From: Serinicoccus marinus DSM 15273
GTDB taxonomy: Bacteria > Actinomycetota > Actinomycetes > Actinomycetales > Dermatophilaceae
DNA: 64,000 nt
Assembly: GCF_008386315.1 (NCBI RefSeq)
Contig: NZ_CP043808.1
Location: forward strand, 806,001 to 870,000
Direction: 5' to 3'
Both the position numbers and the translations under genes were made by a program. The notes below the pieces were generated by a model, which had not been told where the DNA came from, did not search any database, and saw only the letters and a program-made list of their open reading frames with translations. Below are positions 20,149-28,253 of the stretch, in pieces. The stretch's first letter is position 1, and each line of letters begins with the position of its first letter.

Positions 20149-20985
20149 ATGGACCTGCTGAGCGCGATCGTGCTGGGGATCGTGCAGGGGCTGACGGAGT
20201 TCCTGCCGATCTCCTCCAGCGCGCACGTGTCGATCGTCGGGCGACTGCTGGGCGACGACGGCGCGGACCCGGGTGCCGCGTTCACCGCGATCACCCAGCT
20301 CGGCACCGAGGCGGCCGTGCTCCTCTACTTCTGGCGCGACATCGTCCGGATCGTCCGCGCCTGGTTCGCCGCGCTCGCCGGGCGCATCCCCCGCGACGAC
20401 CCGGACGCCGTGCTCGGCTGGTGGGTCATCCTCGGCACCTTCCCCATCGGGATCCTGGGCCTGCTGCTGCAGGACTGGATCGAGACCGACCTGCGGAGCC
20501 TGTGGATCACGGCGACCATGCTGCTCGTCTTCGCGCTGGTCATCCTGGCCGCCGAGCGGGTGGGGCGTCAGGAGCGCGAGCTGCACCAGCTCACCTGGAA
20601 GCACGGCCTCGGCTTCGGCCTGTGGCAGGCGCTCGCACTGGTCCCGGGCGTCTCCCGCAGCGGCGGCACCATCGCCGGCGGCCTCTTCATGGGCTACACC
20701 CGCGAGGCCGCGGCCCGCTACTCCTTCCTGCTCGCGATCCCGGCCGTGCTCGCCTCCGGCGGGCTGCAGCTGGTCAAGGTCGTCACCGGGGACGCCATCG
20801 GGTCGGGGACGGGATGGGGCGCCATCGCGGTCGCCACGGTGCTCGCCTTCGGCGTGGGGTATGCCGTCATCGCCTGGTTCATGCGCTACATCACCACCCA
20901 CACCTTCACGCCGTTCATGGTCTACCGGATCGTGCTGGCCCTCGTCCTCTTCGGCCTGCTGGGCCTCGGCGTGCTCGAGCCCTGA
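20149..20985 (+). CDS. uppP: Undecaprenyl-diphosphatase
   Basis: A 278-residue membrane enzyme (BacA/UppP) that recycles undecaprenyl diphosphate, the lipid carrier for cell wall synthesis; it also gives bacitracin resistance. Signature regions are [20 protein letters not shown] near the N-terminus and [19 protein letters not shown] in the middle, with seven to eight membrane helices. The ATG follows GAGAGCGAG and lies two bases after the DUF4233 stop. Insertion of uppP between DUF4233 and ndk is a local variation of the common order. Confidence 0.95.
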   Translation: MDLLSAIVLGIVQGLTEFLPISSSAHVSIVGRLLGDDGADPGAAFTAITQLGTEAAVLLYFWRDIVRIVRAWFAALAGRIPRDDPDAVLGWWVILGTFPIGILGLLLQDWIETDLRSLWITATMLLVFALVILAAERVGRQERELHQLTWKHGLGFGLWQALALVPGVSRSGGTIAGGLFMGYTREAAARYSFLLAIPAVLASGGLQLVKVVTGDAIGSGTGWGAIAVATVLAFGVGYAVIAWFMRYITTHTFTPFMVYRIVLALVLFGLLGLGVLEP

Positions 20986-21009
20986 CGTCGAGCAGCCGCC
21001 GCGACGGCC

Positions 21010-21015
21010 TACGCT
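21010..21015 (+). promoter_or_regulatory. -10 element of ndk (leaderless)
   Basis: TACGCT ends seven bases before the ndk GTG at 21023, matching the leaderless pattern seen at many genes here. Confidence 0.5.
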
Positions 21016-21022
21016 GGGGCCC

Positions 21023-21463
21023 GTGACCGACACGACCGCCGCGCAGACCGAACGCTCTCTCGTCCTCGTCAAGCCGTACGGCTACCGTCGCGGCCTGTCC
21101 GGGGAGGTGCTGCGTCGCATCGAGGCCAAGGGCTACACGCTCACCGCCCTCGCCGTGCTCACCCCGACCCGGGCGCAGCTCGAGCAGCACTACGCCGAGC
21201 ACGAGGGCAAGCCGTTCTACGAGCCGCTGCTGGAGTTCATGTCCTCCGGACCCGTGACGGCCGCCGTCATCGAGGGACAGGGCTGCATCCCCGGCTTCCG
21301 CTCCCTCGCGGGGGCCACCGACCCGACCGCGGCCGCGCCGGGCACCATCCGCGGCGACCACGGCCGCGACTGGGGACTCAAGGTGCAGCAGAACATCGTG
21401 CACGGCTCGGACAGTCCGGAGTCCGCGGAGCGCGAGATCGACATCTGGTTCCCGCAGGGCTGA
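21023..21463 (+). CDS. ndk: Nucleoside-diphosphate kinase
   Basis: A 146-residue enzyme that transfers the gamma phosphate between nucleoside di- and triphosphates. The active-site histidine is in QNIVHGSDSPESAEREIDIWF, and GTIRGDHG and HYAEHEGKPFYEPLLEFMSSGPV are conserved. The usual KPDG near the N-terminus reads KPYG here (Asp to Tyr), which is unusual. The GTG start at 21023 fits the family start after a TACGCT -10 box, so the mRNA is probably leaderless. The central conserved helix has the extra segment GQGCIPGFRSLAGATDP. Confidence 0.95.
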   Translation: MTDTTAAQTERSLVLVKPYGYRRGLSGEVLRRIEAKGYTLTALAVLTPTRAQLEQHYAEHEGKPFYEPLLEFMSSGPVTAAVIEGQGCIPGFRSLAGATDPTAAAPGTIRGDHGRDWGLKVQQNIVHGSDSPESAEREIDIWFPQG

Positions 21464-21472
21464 GCGCGGGAC

Positions 21473-21654
21473 CGTCGCCCCCCGCTGGGCACGGTCACCA
21501 GGGGATAGCCGGCCACCGCCGCGTAGGACGAGGTCACGCCGAGGAAGTTGTCGCCGTTGACCAGGTCGGTCATCCACGCGGGCCCGCCGGTCGGGGCGAC
21601 GAGGGCGTCCGGCCAGGGCTCGTGGCTCCTGGACTCCTCGGCGCCGGACGGCAT
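21473..21654 (-). pseudogene. Amidase C-terminal fragment (remnant)
   Basis: Minus-strand translation shows DALVAPTGGPAWMTDLVNGD and then SSYAAVAGYPLVTVP, the conserved C-terminal region of amidase-signature enzymes. Both the N-terminal catalytic part (Ser-Ser-Lys) and the true C-terminus are missing. Homology ends abruptly at about 21480, just after ndk, and near 21620. This is a decayed leftover between ndk and the subtilase operon and indicates past rearrangement here. Confidence 0.7.
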
Positions 21655-21680
21655 CGTCCAGGGAGCAGAGGCCGGGCCGG

Positions 21681-21717
21681 CCGCGCAGATACGTCACGAT
21701 CCGATGTATCTGCGCGG
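21681..21717. repeat. Perfect 12-bp inverted repeat, spacer 13 bp
   Basis: CCGCGCAGATAC (21681-21692) is the exact inverse complement of GTATCTGCGCGG (21706-21717). It lies between the amidase remnant and the subtilase operon, about 32 bp before a TAGGCT hexamer (21749-21754) that could be the operon -10. It could be an operator, a terminator or the end of an inserted segment. Confidence 0.65.
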
Positions 21718-21791
21718 TGAAGGGGTGCTCTGAGGGCCACCTGACCCCTAGGCTGGGACCCGCAGGGGACCGAGCCGGCCAAGGAGGCCTG

Positions 21792-23507
21792 ATGACCCAG
21801 CGGGACGCCGTTGAGCTCTTCCTGCCCCCCGCGCTGCTGCGCCGTCACGACGCACGGCTCCTCGACCCGTCCAACGCCGCCCGGGAGCGGGCTCGTGACG
21901 GGTCGGCCCTCGCCGCACCGTCGGCGACGGCATACCGTGCCGGCCGGCTGCTGGTGAGCGGGTTGCTAGGCGTCTCCGCCGTGGACCGCATCGACGAGCT
22001 GGAGCGTGTCCTGCGCGCGGCCGGGTTCGAGGTGTCCCTGCGCCCCGACGTCGCCGACGAGGCCTTCACCCGGTGGCTGCTGCTGGCGGTCGAGACCGGG
22101 GCCGAGGACGGGGGAGGCAAGGAGTTCGAGCAGGTCCGGAGCGCGCCGATGGGTCCGGACGACCCGGTGACCCGCATCGACCCCGGGCTGCAGGTCGGTG
22201 CCCTGGGCGTCCGCGAGCTGGACGCCGGGTATGCCTCACGGGTGTTCGTCGTGCCGGGCGAGGGGGTCCGGGAGCCCGACCCGTGGACGCTGCTCCTGGC
22301 CGCGCGGGCGGCCGGGCTGAAGAACGTGGACCTGGAGCACCTCGTCATGCCCGGGACCGGAGGGCTCTACTGGGGTGGGCAGACCGGCGGGCTCTACTGG
22401 GGCGGCCAGACGGGCGGGCTCTACTGGGGTGGGCAGACCGGAGGGCTCTACTGGGGCGGACAGGGAGGGGTGCCGGGCGTGGCCCCCGACCGGACGCCGG
22501 TGCAGCTGGCGCTCTCCGACCCGACGAGGAAGCCGCGCGGTCGGCGAGCCCCGGTCGTCGTCATCCCGGACACGGGGCTCGGGGAGCACCCGTGGTTCGC
22601 GGGCGGCGACCTCGCCTCAGAGCGGCGCTCGCTGCTCGGTTGGCCCGTCCTGCCGGACGGCCGGCCCGATCCGTGGCCGGAGGGTACGGGTGTGGTCGAC
22701 GAGCTGACCGGCGCGCTCGACCCGCTGTCCGGGCACGGCACCTTCATCGCCGGCGTCGTCCGGCAGGCCGCCCCGGGCGCGCGGATCGTCGCGCTCCCGG
22801 TGCTGGACTCCGCAGGGCTGGCGGCGGAGCAGGACGTGGTGCGCACGCTCGTCGTCCTGCTCGTCCTGCACCTCATCCGGCAGGAGCAGGGACGTGACGA
22901 CTTCGGCGACGCCGGGGGCGTCGTGGACGTCCTCAACCTCTCGCTCGGCTTCTACCACCAGGACGGCGAGGTGAAGGAGCATCCGGTGCGGTCCCTGCTC
23001 GAGATCTTCGGCAGGTCCGGGGTGGGCGTCGTGGCCGCAGCGGGCAACCAGGCGACGAGGACCCCGATGTATCCCGCCGGGTGGGCGCTGCCCGCCGGGT
23101 CGACCCCGGACACCCGGAAGGCGGTGCCGCTCGTCTGCGTCGGCGCGCTCAACCCGGACCGGTGCTCGGTGGCGCTCTTCAGCAACGCCGGGCCGTGGGT
23201 CACGACCCACCGCCCGGGCGTCAACATCGTCAGCACCCTCCCGGTCACCTTCGACGCCTCGGCCCAACCCGCCCGCCGGGTCGGCACCGACCCGGGCACC
23301 CGGGCCACCCCGGACCCGGACGACTTCCGGGGCGGGTTCGGCGTCTGGAGCGGGACCAGCTTCGCCGCACCCTGGTTGGCCGGGCAGCTGGCAGACCATC
23401 TCGCGGCGCTGCTGGCGGCGGACGACGACGGGGACGCGGCGGCAGCACTGCGCGGCCGGGCAGGGGCGGCCCTGCACACCCTGCTGGTGGAGGAGGGACG
23501 ATGCTGA
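21792..23507 (+). CDS. Subtilisin-like S8 peptidase with four internal TGGLYWGGQ repeats
   Basis: A 571-residue cytoplasmic protease with no signal peptide. Residues 1-188 form an N-terminal domain. Residues 189-224 are four exact 9-residue units TGGLYWGGQ. The S8 catalytic domain follows with Asp260 (VVVIPDTGLGEHPW), His315 (LSGHGTFIAGVV), Asn419 (AAAGNQ) and Ser523 (SGTSFAAPWLAGQ). All catalytic residues are present. The start ATG has AAGGAGG five bases upstream. The stop overlaps the sigma-factor gene by seven bases. In this operon the repeats look like an autoprocessing or signalling segment (inference). Confidence 0.9.
   Translation: MTQRDAVELFLPPALLRRHDARLLDPSNAARERARDGSALAAPSATAYRAGRLLVSGLLGVSAVDRIDELERVLRAAGFEVSLRPDVADEAFTRWLLLAVETGAEDGGGKEFEQVRSAPMGPDDPVTRIDPGLQVGALGVRELDAGYASRVFVVPGEGVREPDPWTLLLAARAAGLKNVDLEHLVMPGTGGLYWGGQTGGLYWGGQTGGLYWGGQTGGLYWGGQGGVPGVAPDRTPVQLALSDPTRKPRGRRAPVVVIPDTGLGEHPWFAGGDLASERRSLLGWPVLPDGRPDPWPEGTGVVDELTGALDPLSGHGTFIAGVVRQAAPGARIVALPVLDSAGLAAEQDVVRTLVVLLVLHLIRQEQGRDDFGDAGGVVDVLNLSLGFYHQDGEVKEHPVRSLLEIFGRSGVGVVAAAGNQATRTPMYPAGWALPAGSTPDTRKAVPLVCVGALNPDRCSVALFSNAGPWVTTHRPGVNIVSTLPVTFDASAQPARRVGTDPGTRATPDPDDFRGGFGVWSGTSFAAPWLAGQLADHLAALLAADDDGDAAAALRGRAGAALHTLLVEEGRC
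22356..22463 (+). repeat. Four 27-bp tandem repeats encoding TGGLYWGGQ
   Basis: Four head-to-tail copies between the N-terminal and catalytic domains. The copies differ only at synonymous third positions (GGT/GGC/GGA), so the peptide is kept identical while the DNA drifts. That suggests selection on the peptide. Confidence 0.92.
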
Positions 23508-24109
23508 CCGACGACGAGCCGGAGGTGGGTGTCCAGGAGGATCCCCCTTCGCTCGGGGATCAGGCCGGGGCCTGCTTCCACCGGTACCGCGAGGGTCAGG
23601 ACCAGGCGCTGGGTGAGCTCGTCGACCTGGCGAGCCCGCTGCTGTGGAACGTCGCGCGGGCCCACGGGTGCGACCGGGAGGCCGCCGAGGACGTGGTCCA
23701 GGACGTGTGGATCAGGCTGGTGGACCGGGCCGCCGACATCCGGGAGAGCGGTGCGGTGCTGGGGTGGCTCGTCATCGCGGTCAAGCGGGAGAGCTGGCGC
23801 ACCGCCAAGGTGGCACGGCGCACCTCCTACGACCCGACGGGGACCGTCGACCCCGGTGAGACCGAGCCCGGTCCCGAGGCAGCCACCATCCTCACCGAGC
23901 GCCAGCAGGTGCTCTGGGCCGCGGTCCAGGAGCTCTCCGAACGGTGCCGGCAGCTGCTGCGCATCGTGGCCTTCTGCGACCGGCCGGACTACGACGAGAT
24001 CTCGGCGGCGCTGGGCATGCCGAGAGGAAGCATCGGACCCACCCGTGGTCGGTGCCTGGACAAACTGCGACGGTCGCTGGCGGCCGACGACAGGTGGGAG
24101 GACCGATGA
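23501..24109 (+). CDS. ECF-type RNA polymerase sigma factor
   Basis: A 202-residue sigma-70 family factor. Region 2 is seen in LLWNVARAHGCDREAAEDVVQDVWIRLVDRA and region 4 in RQQVLWAAVQELSERCRQLLRIVAFCDRPDYDEISAALGM followed by a GSIGPTRGRCLDKLRRSL helix-turn-helix. No membrane anti-sigma factor is beside it. It overlaps the subtilase gene by seven bases and the next gene by four (ATGA). An ECF factor locked between a protease and a CHAT protein suggests that its activity or stability is set by proteolysis (inference). Confidence 0.9.
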   Translation: MLTDDEPEVGVQEDPPSLGDQAGACFHRYREGQDQALGELVDLASPLLWNVARAHGCDREAAEDVVQDVWIRLVDRAADIRESGAVLGWLVIAVKRESWRTAKVARRTSYDPTGTVDPGETEPGPEAATILTERQQVLWAAVQELSERCRQLLRIVAFCDRPDYDEISAALGMPRGSIGPTRGRCLDKLRRSLAADDRWEDR

Positions 24110-24591
24110 CCTACGACGACCTCTCGTCGGCGCCGCTCGACGACTCCGACGTCGCCGTGCTGCACGACCTGCGCGAGACCGTGGACCGGCTCGACCCCTC
24201 CCCGGCCGGTCTCACCGACCGGATCAAGTTCGCCCTGACCGTGCGGGCGCTCCAGGCCGAGGTGGCCGAGCTCACGCGGGCACCGACGGCACTCACCCGG
24301 GGTGACGACGCCCAGGACGAGCCGGACCAGACGATGACGGTGACCTTCAGCACCGACTCCGTGAGCATCATGATCACGGTCAGCCCGCTGGGTGACGGCA
24401 CGGCGCGCGTGGACGGCTGGCTCACCTGCGAGGTGTCCGAGGTGGAGCTGGCCCGACCGGACGGACGTCGCGACCGCGTCGAGGTCCAGGACGGACGGTT
24501 CGCCTTCGCCGCAGTGAGCACCGGCCCCGCCTACCTCGTGGTCCACCCCCTCGGTGACCGCACCGTCCTGACCCCCACCTTCACCATCTGA
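24106..24591 (+). CDS. Hypothetical protein of the subtilase/sigma/CHAT operon
   Basis: A 161-residue soluble protein that I cannot assign. Residues 1-60 are helical and acidic (DVAVLHDLRETVDRLDPSPA, DRIKFALTVRALQAEVAEL). Residues 75-161 are beta-rich (TMTVTFSTDSVSIMITVSPL, RVDGWLTCEVSEVELAR, AYLVVHPLGDRTVLTPTFTI), resembling an immunoglobulin- or carboxypeptidase-regulatory-like sandwich. There is no membrane helix or zinc motif. Tight overlap with the sigma gene suggests an anti-sigma or adaptor role, which is inference. Confidence 0.7.
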   Translation: MTYDDLSSAPLDDSDVAVLHDLRETVDRLDPSPAGLTDRIKFALTVRALQAEVAELTRAPTALTRGDDAQDEPDQTMTVTFSTDSVSIMITVSPLGDGTARVDGWLTCEVSEVELARPDGRRDRVEVQDGRFAFAAVSTGPAYLVVHPLGDRTVLTPTFTI

Positions 24592-24592
24592 C

Positions 24593-27178
24593 GTGGGCCG
24601 TCGGGCTCCGGCACGGGCGTCGCCCACGGCGGCCTCGCTCTTCGACGCCGGTCGGCAGGCCAACCTCGCGGGGCGGCCGGCCGAGGGCGAGCGGCTGCTC
24701 CGCCGGGCCTTGCGCTCGTTGGACCGGCACGCCGACGAGACGGTGCCCGGCATCGGCTCGGTGCGGGGTGGCGACGCAGGAGTGGTGGAGGCGCGCGTCC
24801 GGGTGCTGCTGTCGTTGAGCACCTCGCTCGTGCAACGGCACGGGGCGAGCCCCGCGCTCGAGGTCGCGACCAGCGCCCTCCACCTGGCCCAGGGACCGCT
24901 GCTCGGCGAGGAGGAGCAGATGCTCCTCATGACCAAGTGCCAGCTGCAGCTCGCGATGATCCACGGCCGCACCGGCCACGCCGACGCCGCGTTGAACCAG
25001 CTCGACCGTGCCCTGTGCTTCGTCGACCGGCTCGGACCCAGGGACCGCTTCCATCTGCTGCTCTCCCGCGGGGCAGCCCGCACCGACGGCCACGACCCCG
25101 GGGAGGCCGAGGCCGACTTCGTGGCCGCGGCCCAGATCGCTCACGACCACGGGTTCGCGATCGAGGAGTTCATGGCCCGGCACAACCTCGCGCAGGCCGT
25201 CTCGCTGCAGGGCGACCTGCCACGGGCGCTCCGGCTCTTCCGCGACATCGAGCGACTGGGCGGCGAGGCCTCGCTCGCGGTGGCCCTGCACGGGCGGGCG
25301 CGCACGCTCCTGGACGCCGGGCTCGTCACCGAGGCCCGGGAGCTGCTGCAGCGCGCGGTCGCGGAGGCCGTGCGGACCGGACAACGCCTCGTCGTCGGCG
25401 AGGTGCAGGTCGACCTGGCCGTCGCCGAGCTGATCGACGGCGACCAGGCGGCAGCGGCCCGCACCGCGGCGGGGGCACGCCGCTCCCTGCAGGGCCGCGC
25501 CCCAGGGGTGCGTCGGCGGGCCGAGCTGGTGCTCCTGGACGCCCGTCGTCGGCGTGGACGACGGCTCACGGAGGTGGCGCGCCGCGGTCTGGCCCTCGTC
25601 GAGGCCTTCGACCGCGACGGTGACCACGTCGCGGCCGACCTCGCCCGCCTGGTCGTCGCCGAGACCGAGGTGGACCGGGACCGGTCCGCCGAGGCCGTGC
25701 AGCTGCTGCGGGCCACCGCAGACCTCACCCACGCCGGGTCGCTCAGCATGCGGCTGCGGGCCCGAGGGGTGCTCGCCGCTGCCGCGCGGGCGGCTGACGA
25801 CGCCGTCACCGCCCGTCGCCACCTGCGGGCGGCGCTGACCGACCTGACGCGGACCGTGGCCGGCAGCTCCAGCCTGGAGCTGCGCGCGGCGACCCATCAC
25901 TACGCCCAGGGGCTCGCGGCGCTGGATCTGTCGGTGGCCCCCGACAGCTCCCGGGACCGGCTGCTGGCCGTCGAGCGCTGGCGCGAGGCGGCCAGCCGGT
26001 CGCCCGCCGTCCGGCCTCCTGCCGACCCGGAGCTGGCCAGGCGCACGACGGTGCTGCGCCACCTGCGCCAGCAGGTCCGGGACGACCTCGACCGGGCCCA
26101 CCGGCTCCGACCCCGGTTGCGGGAGCTGGAGCGCTCGGTGGCCGCCCTGTCGTGGTCGGCACCCGGTGGCACGGCCGGGCGTGAGGTCGTCACGCGCCAG
26201 CAGCTGGGCCGGGCGCTGGGCCGGCTGCGGGAGCGGGACACCTCGCTCGTCTACCTCGTGGAGGCGTCCGGCACCCTGGTGGCCGAGGTCCTGGCACAGG
26301 GCAGGATGCGCACGGTCGAGCTGGGGCCGGTCGCTCCGGTGCGCGAGCTGGCGCAACGACTGGCGGCGGACCTGGAGACCGGCGCACGGTCCCACGGGTG
26401 GCCGATGGAGGAGCTGCTCCACCGGTCGCTGCGCCGCTCCGCGCGGATCCTCGACGACGCCACGCTCGCGCCGTTGCTGCTGGACGGACGCGTCCTCGTG
26501 GTGCCCACACCGAGCCTGGCCGCGGTGCCCTGGGGCATGCTCCCGAGCCGGTCCGGCCAACCCACCCCGGTGGCGCCGAGCCTCACCGCCTGGGCCCGAC
26601 AGGAGCTCGCCGTCCCGGCCCCCACCGTGGTGGCCCTCTCCGGGCCGGAGCTGGCTCGGGCCCGGGACGAGGTCGCGCGGGTGGCACAGGCGTGGGGACC
26701 GACCCGGGCCACGCCGGTGGGCGATGCCGCCGCGCCGGACCTCGCCGCGGCGCTGGGCGGGGCCGACCTCGTCCACGTCGCCGCCCACGGGCGGCACCGC
26801 GACGACAGCCCGCTCTTCTCCTCGCTGTGGCTCGCCGACGGGCCCTACTTCCTCGCCGACCTGGAGCGCGAGGACCGCCGGGCCAGCCACGTGGTGCTCT
26901 CGGCCTGCGACTCGGGCCGGTCCCGCCACCGCGGCGGGTCGGCAGCCCTGGGCCTGGCGGCCGGCCTGCTGTGGCTGGGCGTCACCAGCGTCGTCGCCGC
27001 CCCCTGCAGGGTTCCCGACCAGGTCGCCGCCGAGCACTTTCCGGACTACCACCGGCTGCTCGTGGCGGGCCTACCCGCGGACGAGGCGCTGAGCCGCTCG
27101 GCGCAGCGGGCCCACCCGCTCGCGGGTGCCTTCGTGGCCTGGGGCGCGCCCTGGAGCGCCGCGCCGACGCCCGGGTGA
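24593..27178 (+). CDS. TPR-CHAT protease-like protein
   Basis: An 861-residue protein. The first ~550 residues are alpha-helical repeats of TPR type (for example HADAALNQLDRALCF, GDLPRALRLFRDIERLGG). The C-terminal CHAT domain is a caspase-like peptidase: His732 in LVHVAAHGRHRDDSPLFSSL and Cys772 in VVLSACDSGRSRH form the dyad. The motif VPTPSLAAVPWGMLPS is typical of the family. The GTG start is one base after the preceding stop. CHAT proteases act in regulated proteolysis and immunity, including the Csx29 protease of type III-E CRISPR. Here the likely partner or substrate is within the operon. Confidence 0.9.
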   Translation: MGRRAPARASPTAASLFDAGRQANLAGRPAEGERLLRRALRSLDRHADETVPGIGSVRGGDAGVVEARVRVLLSLSTSLVQRHGASPALEVATSALHLAQGPLLGEEEQMLLMTKCQLQLAMIHGRTGHADAALNQLDRALCFVDRLGPRDRFHLLLSRGAARTDGHDPGEAEADFVAAAQIAHDHGFAIEEFMARHNLAQAVSLQGDLPRALRLFRDIERLGGEASLAVALHGRARTLLDAGLVTEARELLQRAVAEAVRTGQRLVVGEVQVDLAVAELIDGDQAAAARTAAGARRSLQGRAPGVRRRAELVLLDARRRRGRRLTEVARRGLALVEAFDRDGDHVAADLARLVVAETEVDRDRSAEAVQLLRATADLTHAGSLSMRLRARGVLAAAARAADDAVTARRHLRAALTDLTRTVAGSSSLELRAATHHYAQGLAALDLSVAPDSSRDRLLAVERWREAASRSPAVRPPADPELARRTTVLRHLRQQVRDDLDRAHRLRPRLRELERSVAALSWSAPGGTAGREVVTRQQLGRALGRLRERDTSLVYLVEASGTLVAEVLAQGRMRTVELGPVAPVRELAQRLAADLETGARSHGWPMEELLHRSLRRSARILDDATLAPLLLDGRVLVVPTPSLAAVPWGMLPSRSGQPTPVAPSLTAWARQELAVPAPTVVALSGPELARARDEVARVAQAWGPTRATPVGDAAAPDLAAALGGADLVHVAAHGRHRDDSPLFSSLWLADGPYFLADLEREDRRASHVVLSACDSGRSRHRGGSAALGLAAGLLWLGVTSVVAAPCRVPDQVAAEHFPDYHRLLVAGLPADEALSRSAQRAHPLAGAFVAWGAPWSAAPTPG

Positions 27179-27185
27179 CGCTGCG

Positions 27186-27191
27186 TACGAT
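27186..27191 (+). promoter_or_regulatory. -10 element of the mre operon (extended, leaderless)
   Basis: TACGAT preceded by TGCG (extended -10) ends six bases before the mreB GTG at 27198. Confidence 0.5.
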
Positions 27192-27197
27192 GCCGGG

Positions 27198-28253
27198 GTG
27201 AGCATCGAGGCAGGACGGCGGGCGCGAGGGTCCTCGCTGCTCGGGCGGGACCTCGCCGTCGACCTCGGGACCGCCACGACGCAGGTGCACGTGCAGGGTC
27301 GGGGCGTCGTCCTCGACGAGCCGACCCTGGTCGCCGTGGACACCGGCACCGGTCGGCTCGTCGCCGCCGGCAGCAGCGCCCACGAGATGCTCGGGCGCAC
27401 GCCGCAGCACGTGCTCACGCTGCGACCGCTCGCCGACGGCGTCATCAGCGACGGCGACCTCGCCGAGCAGCTGCTGCGGCACTTCCTGGAGCGGGTGCGT
27501 CCCACCCGGCTGGTGCGGCCACGGACCGTCGTGTGCCTGCCCGGTGGGATCACCGCCGTCGAGCGCCGCGCCCTCGAGGACGCCGCGATGCGGTGCGGGG
27601 CGCGCCGGGTCTACGCCCTGGAGGAGGCCATGGCCGCGGCCGTCGGTGCCGGGCTCCCGATCGAGGGCGCTGCGGCCACCATGGTCGTCGACCTCGGTGG
27701 TGGGACGACCGACGCGGCCGTCATCAGCCTCGGTGGGGTGGTGAACGCGCGCAGCCTCCGGGTCGGGGGCAACGAGGTGGACGAGGCCTTGGCCGAGGGG
27801 GTCCGCCGCGAGCACGACCTGCTCCTCGGGGAGCGGTCGGCGCAGCACATCACGCACGCGGTGGGATCGGTCTGGCCGGTCGCCGAGAGGCTGACGACCC
27901 GGGTGCGGGGACGTGACCTCGGCACCGGGCTGCCGCGGACGATCGAGCTCGGGAGCGAGGAGGTGCGGCGGATGATCGAGCCGGTCACCGCCCAGGTCGT
28001 CGAGGTGGTGCGCTCGGTGCTCGACGTGTGCCCGCCCGAGCTGTCCGGGGATCTCCTGGACACGGGGGTCACGCTCACCGGGGGTGGGGCGCTGCTCCGG
28101 GGCTGGGCCGAGCGGCTGCGGCACGAGCTCGGGGTGCCGGTGCGGCTGGCCGAGGACCCGCAGCGCGCGGTCATCCGCGGGGCCGGGGCCTGCGTCGACG
28201 ACATGGGCGCGCTCCGACAGGTCCTGACGCGTCGGGCCGCGACGCCGGCCTGA
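27198..28253 (+). CDS. mreB: Rod shape-determining protein MreB
   Basis: A 351-residue bacterial actin. Phosphate 1 is LAVDLGTATTQVHVQGRGVV, phosphate 2 is ATMVVDLGGGTTDAAVISL, and the adenosine motif is GVTLTGGGALLRGW. The protein organises lateral cell wall synthesis on the inner membrane with MreC, MreD and PBP2. The GTG start after an extended -10 box suggests a leaderless mRNA. It lies 19 bp after the CHAT gene, but its own promoter makes it a separate unit. Its stop overlaps the mreC start by one base. Confidence 0.93.
   Translation: MSIEAGRRARGSSLLGRDLAVDLGTATTQVHVQGRGVVLDEPTLVAVDTGTGRLVAAGSSAHEMLGRTPQHVLTLRPLADGVISDGDLAEQLLRHFLERVRPTRLVRPRTVVCLPGGITAVERRALEDAAMRCGARRVYALEEAMAAAVGAGLPIEGAAATMVVDLGGGTTDAAVISLGGVVNARSLRVGGNEVDEALAEGVRREHDLLLGERSAQHITHAVGSVWPVAERLTTRVRGRDLGTGLPRTIELGSEEVRRMIEPVTAQVVEVVRSVLDVCPPELSGDLLDTGVTLTGGGALLRGWAERLRHELGVPVRLAEDPQRAVIRGAGACVDDMGALRQVLTRRAATPA

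Noticed and set aside
21023..21463. Inactive nucleoside-diphosphate kinase
   Set aside because: The active-site histidine segment IVHGSDS is intact, so only the KPYG change is worth noting.
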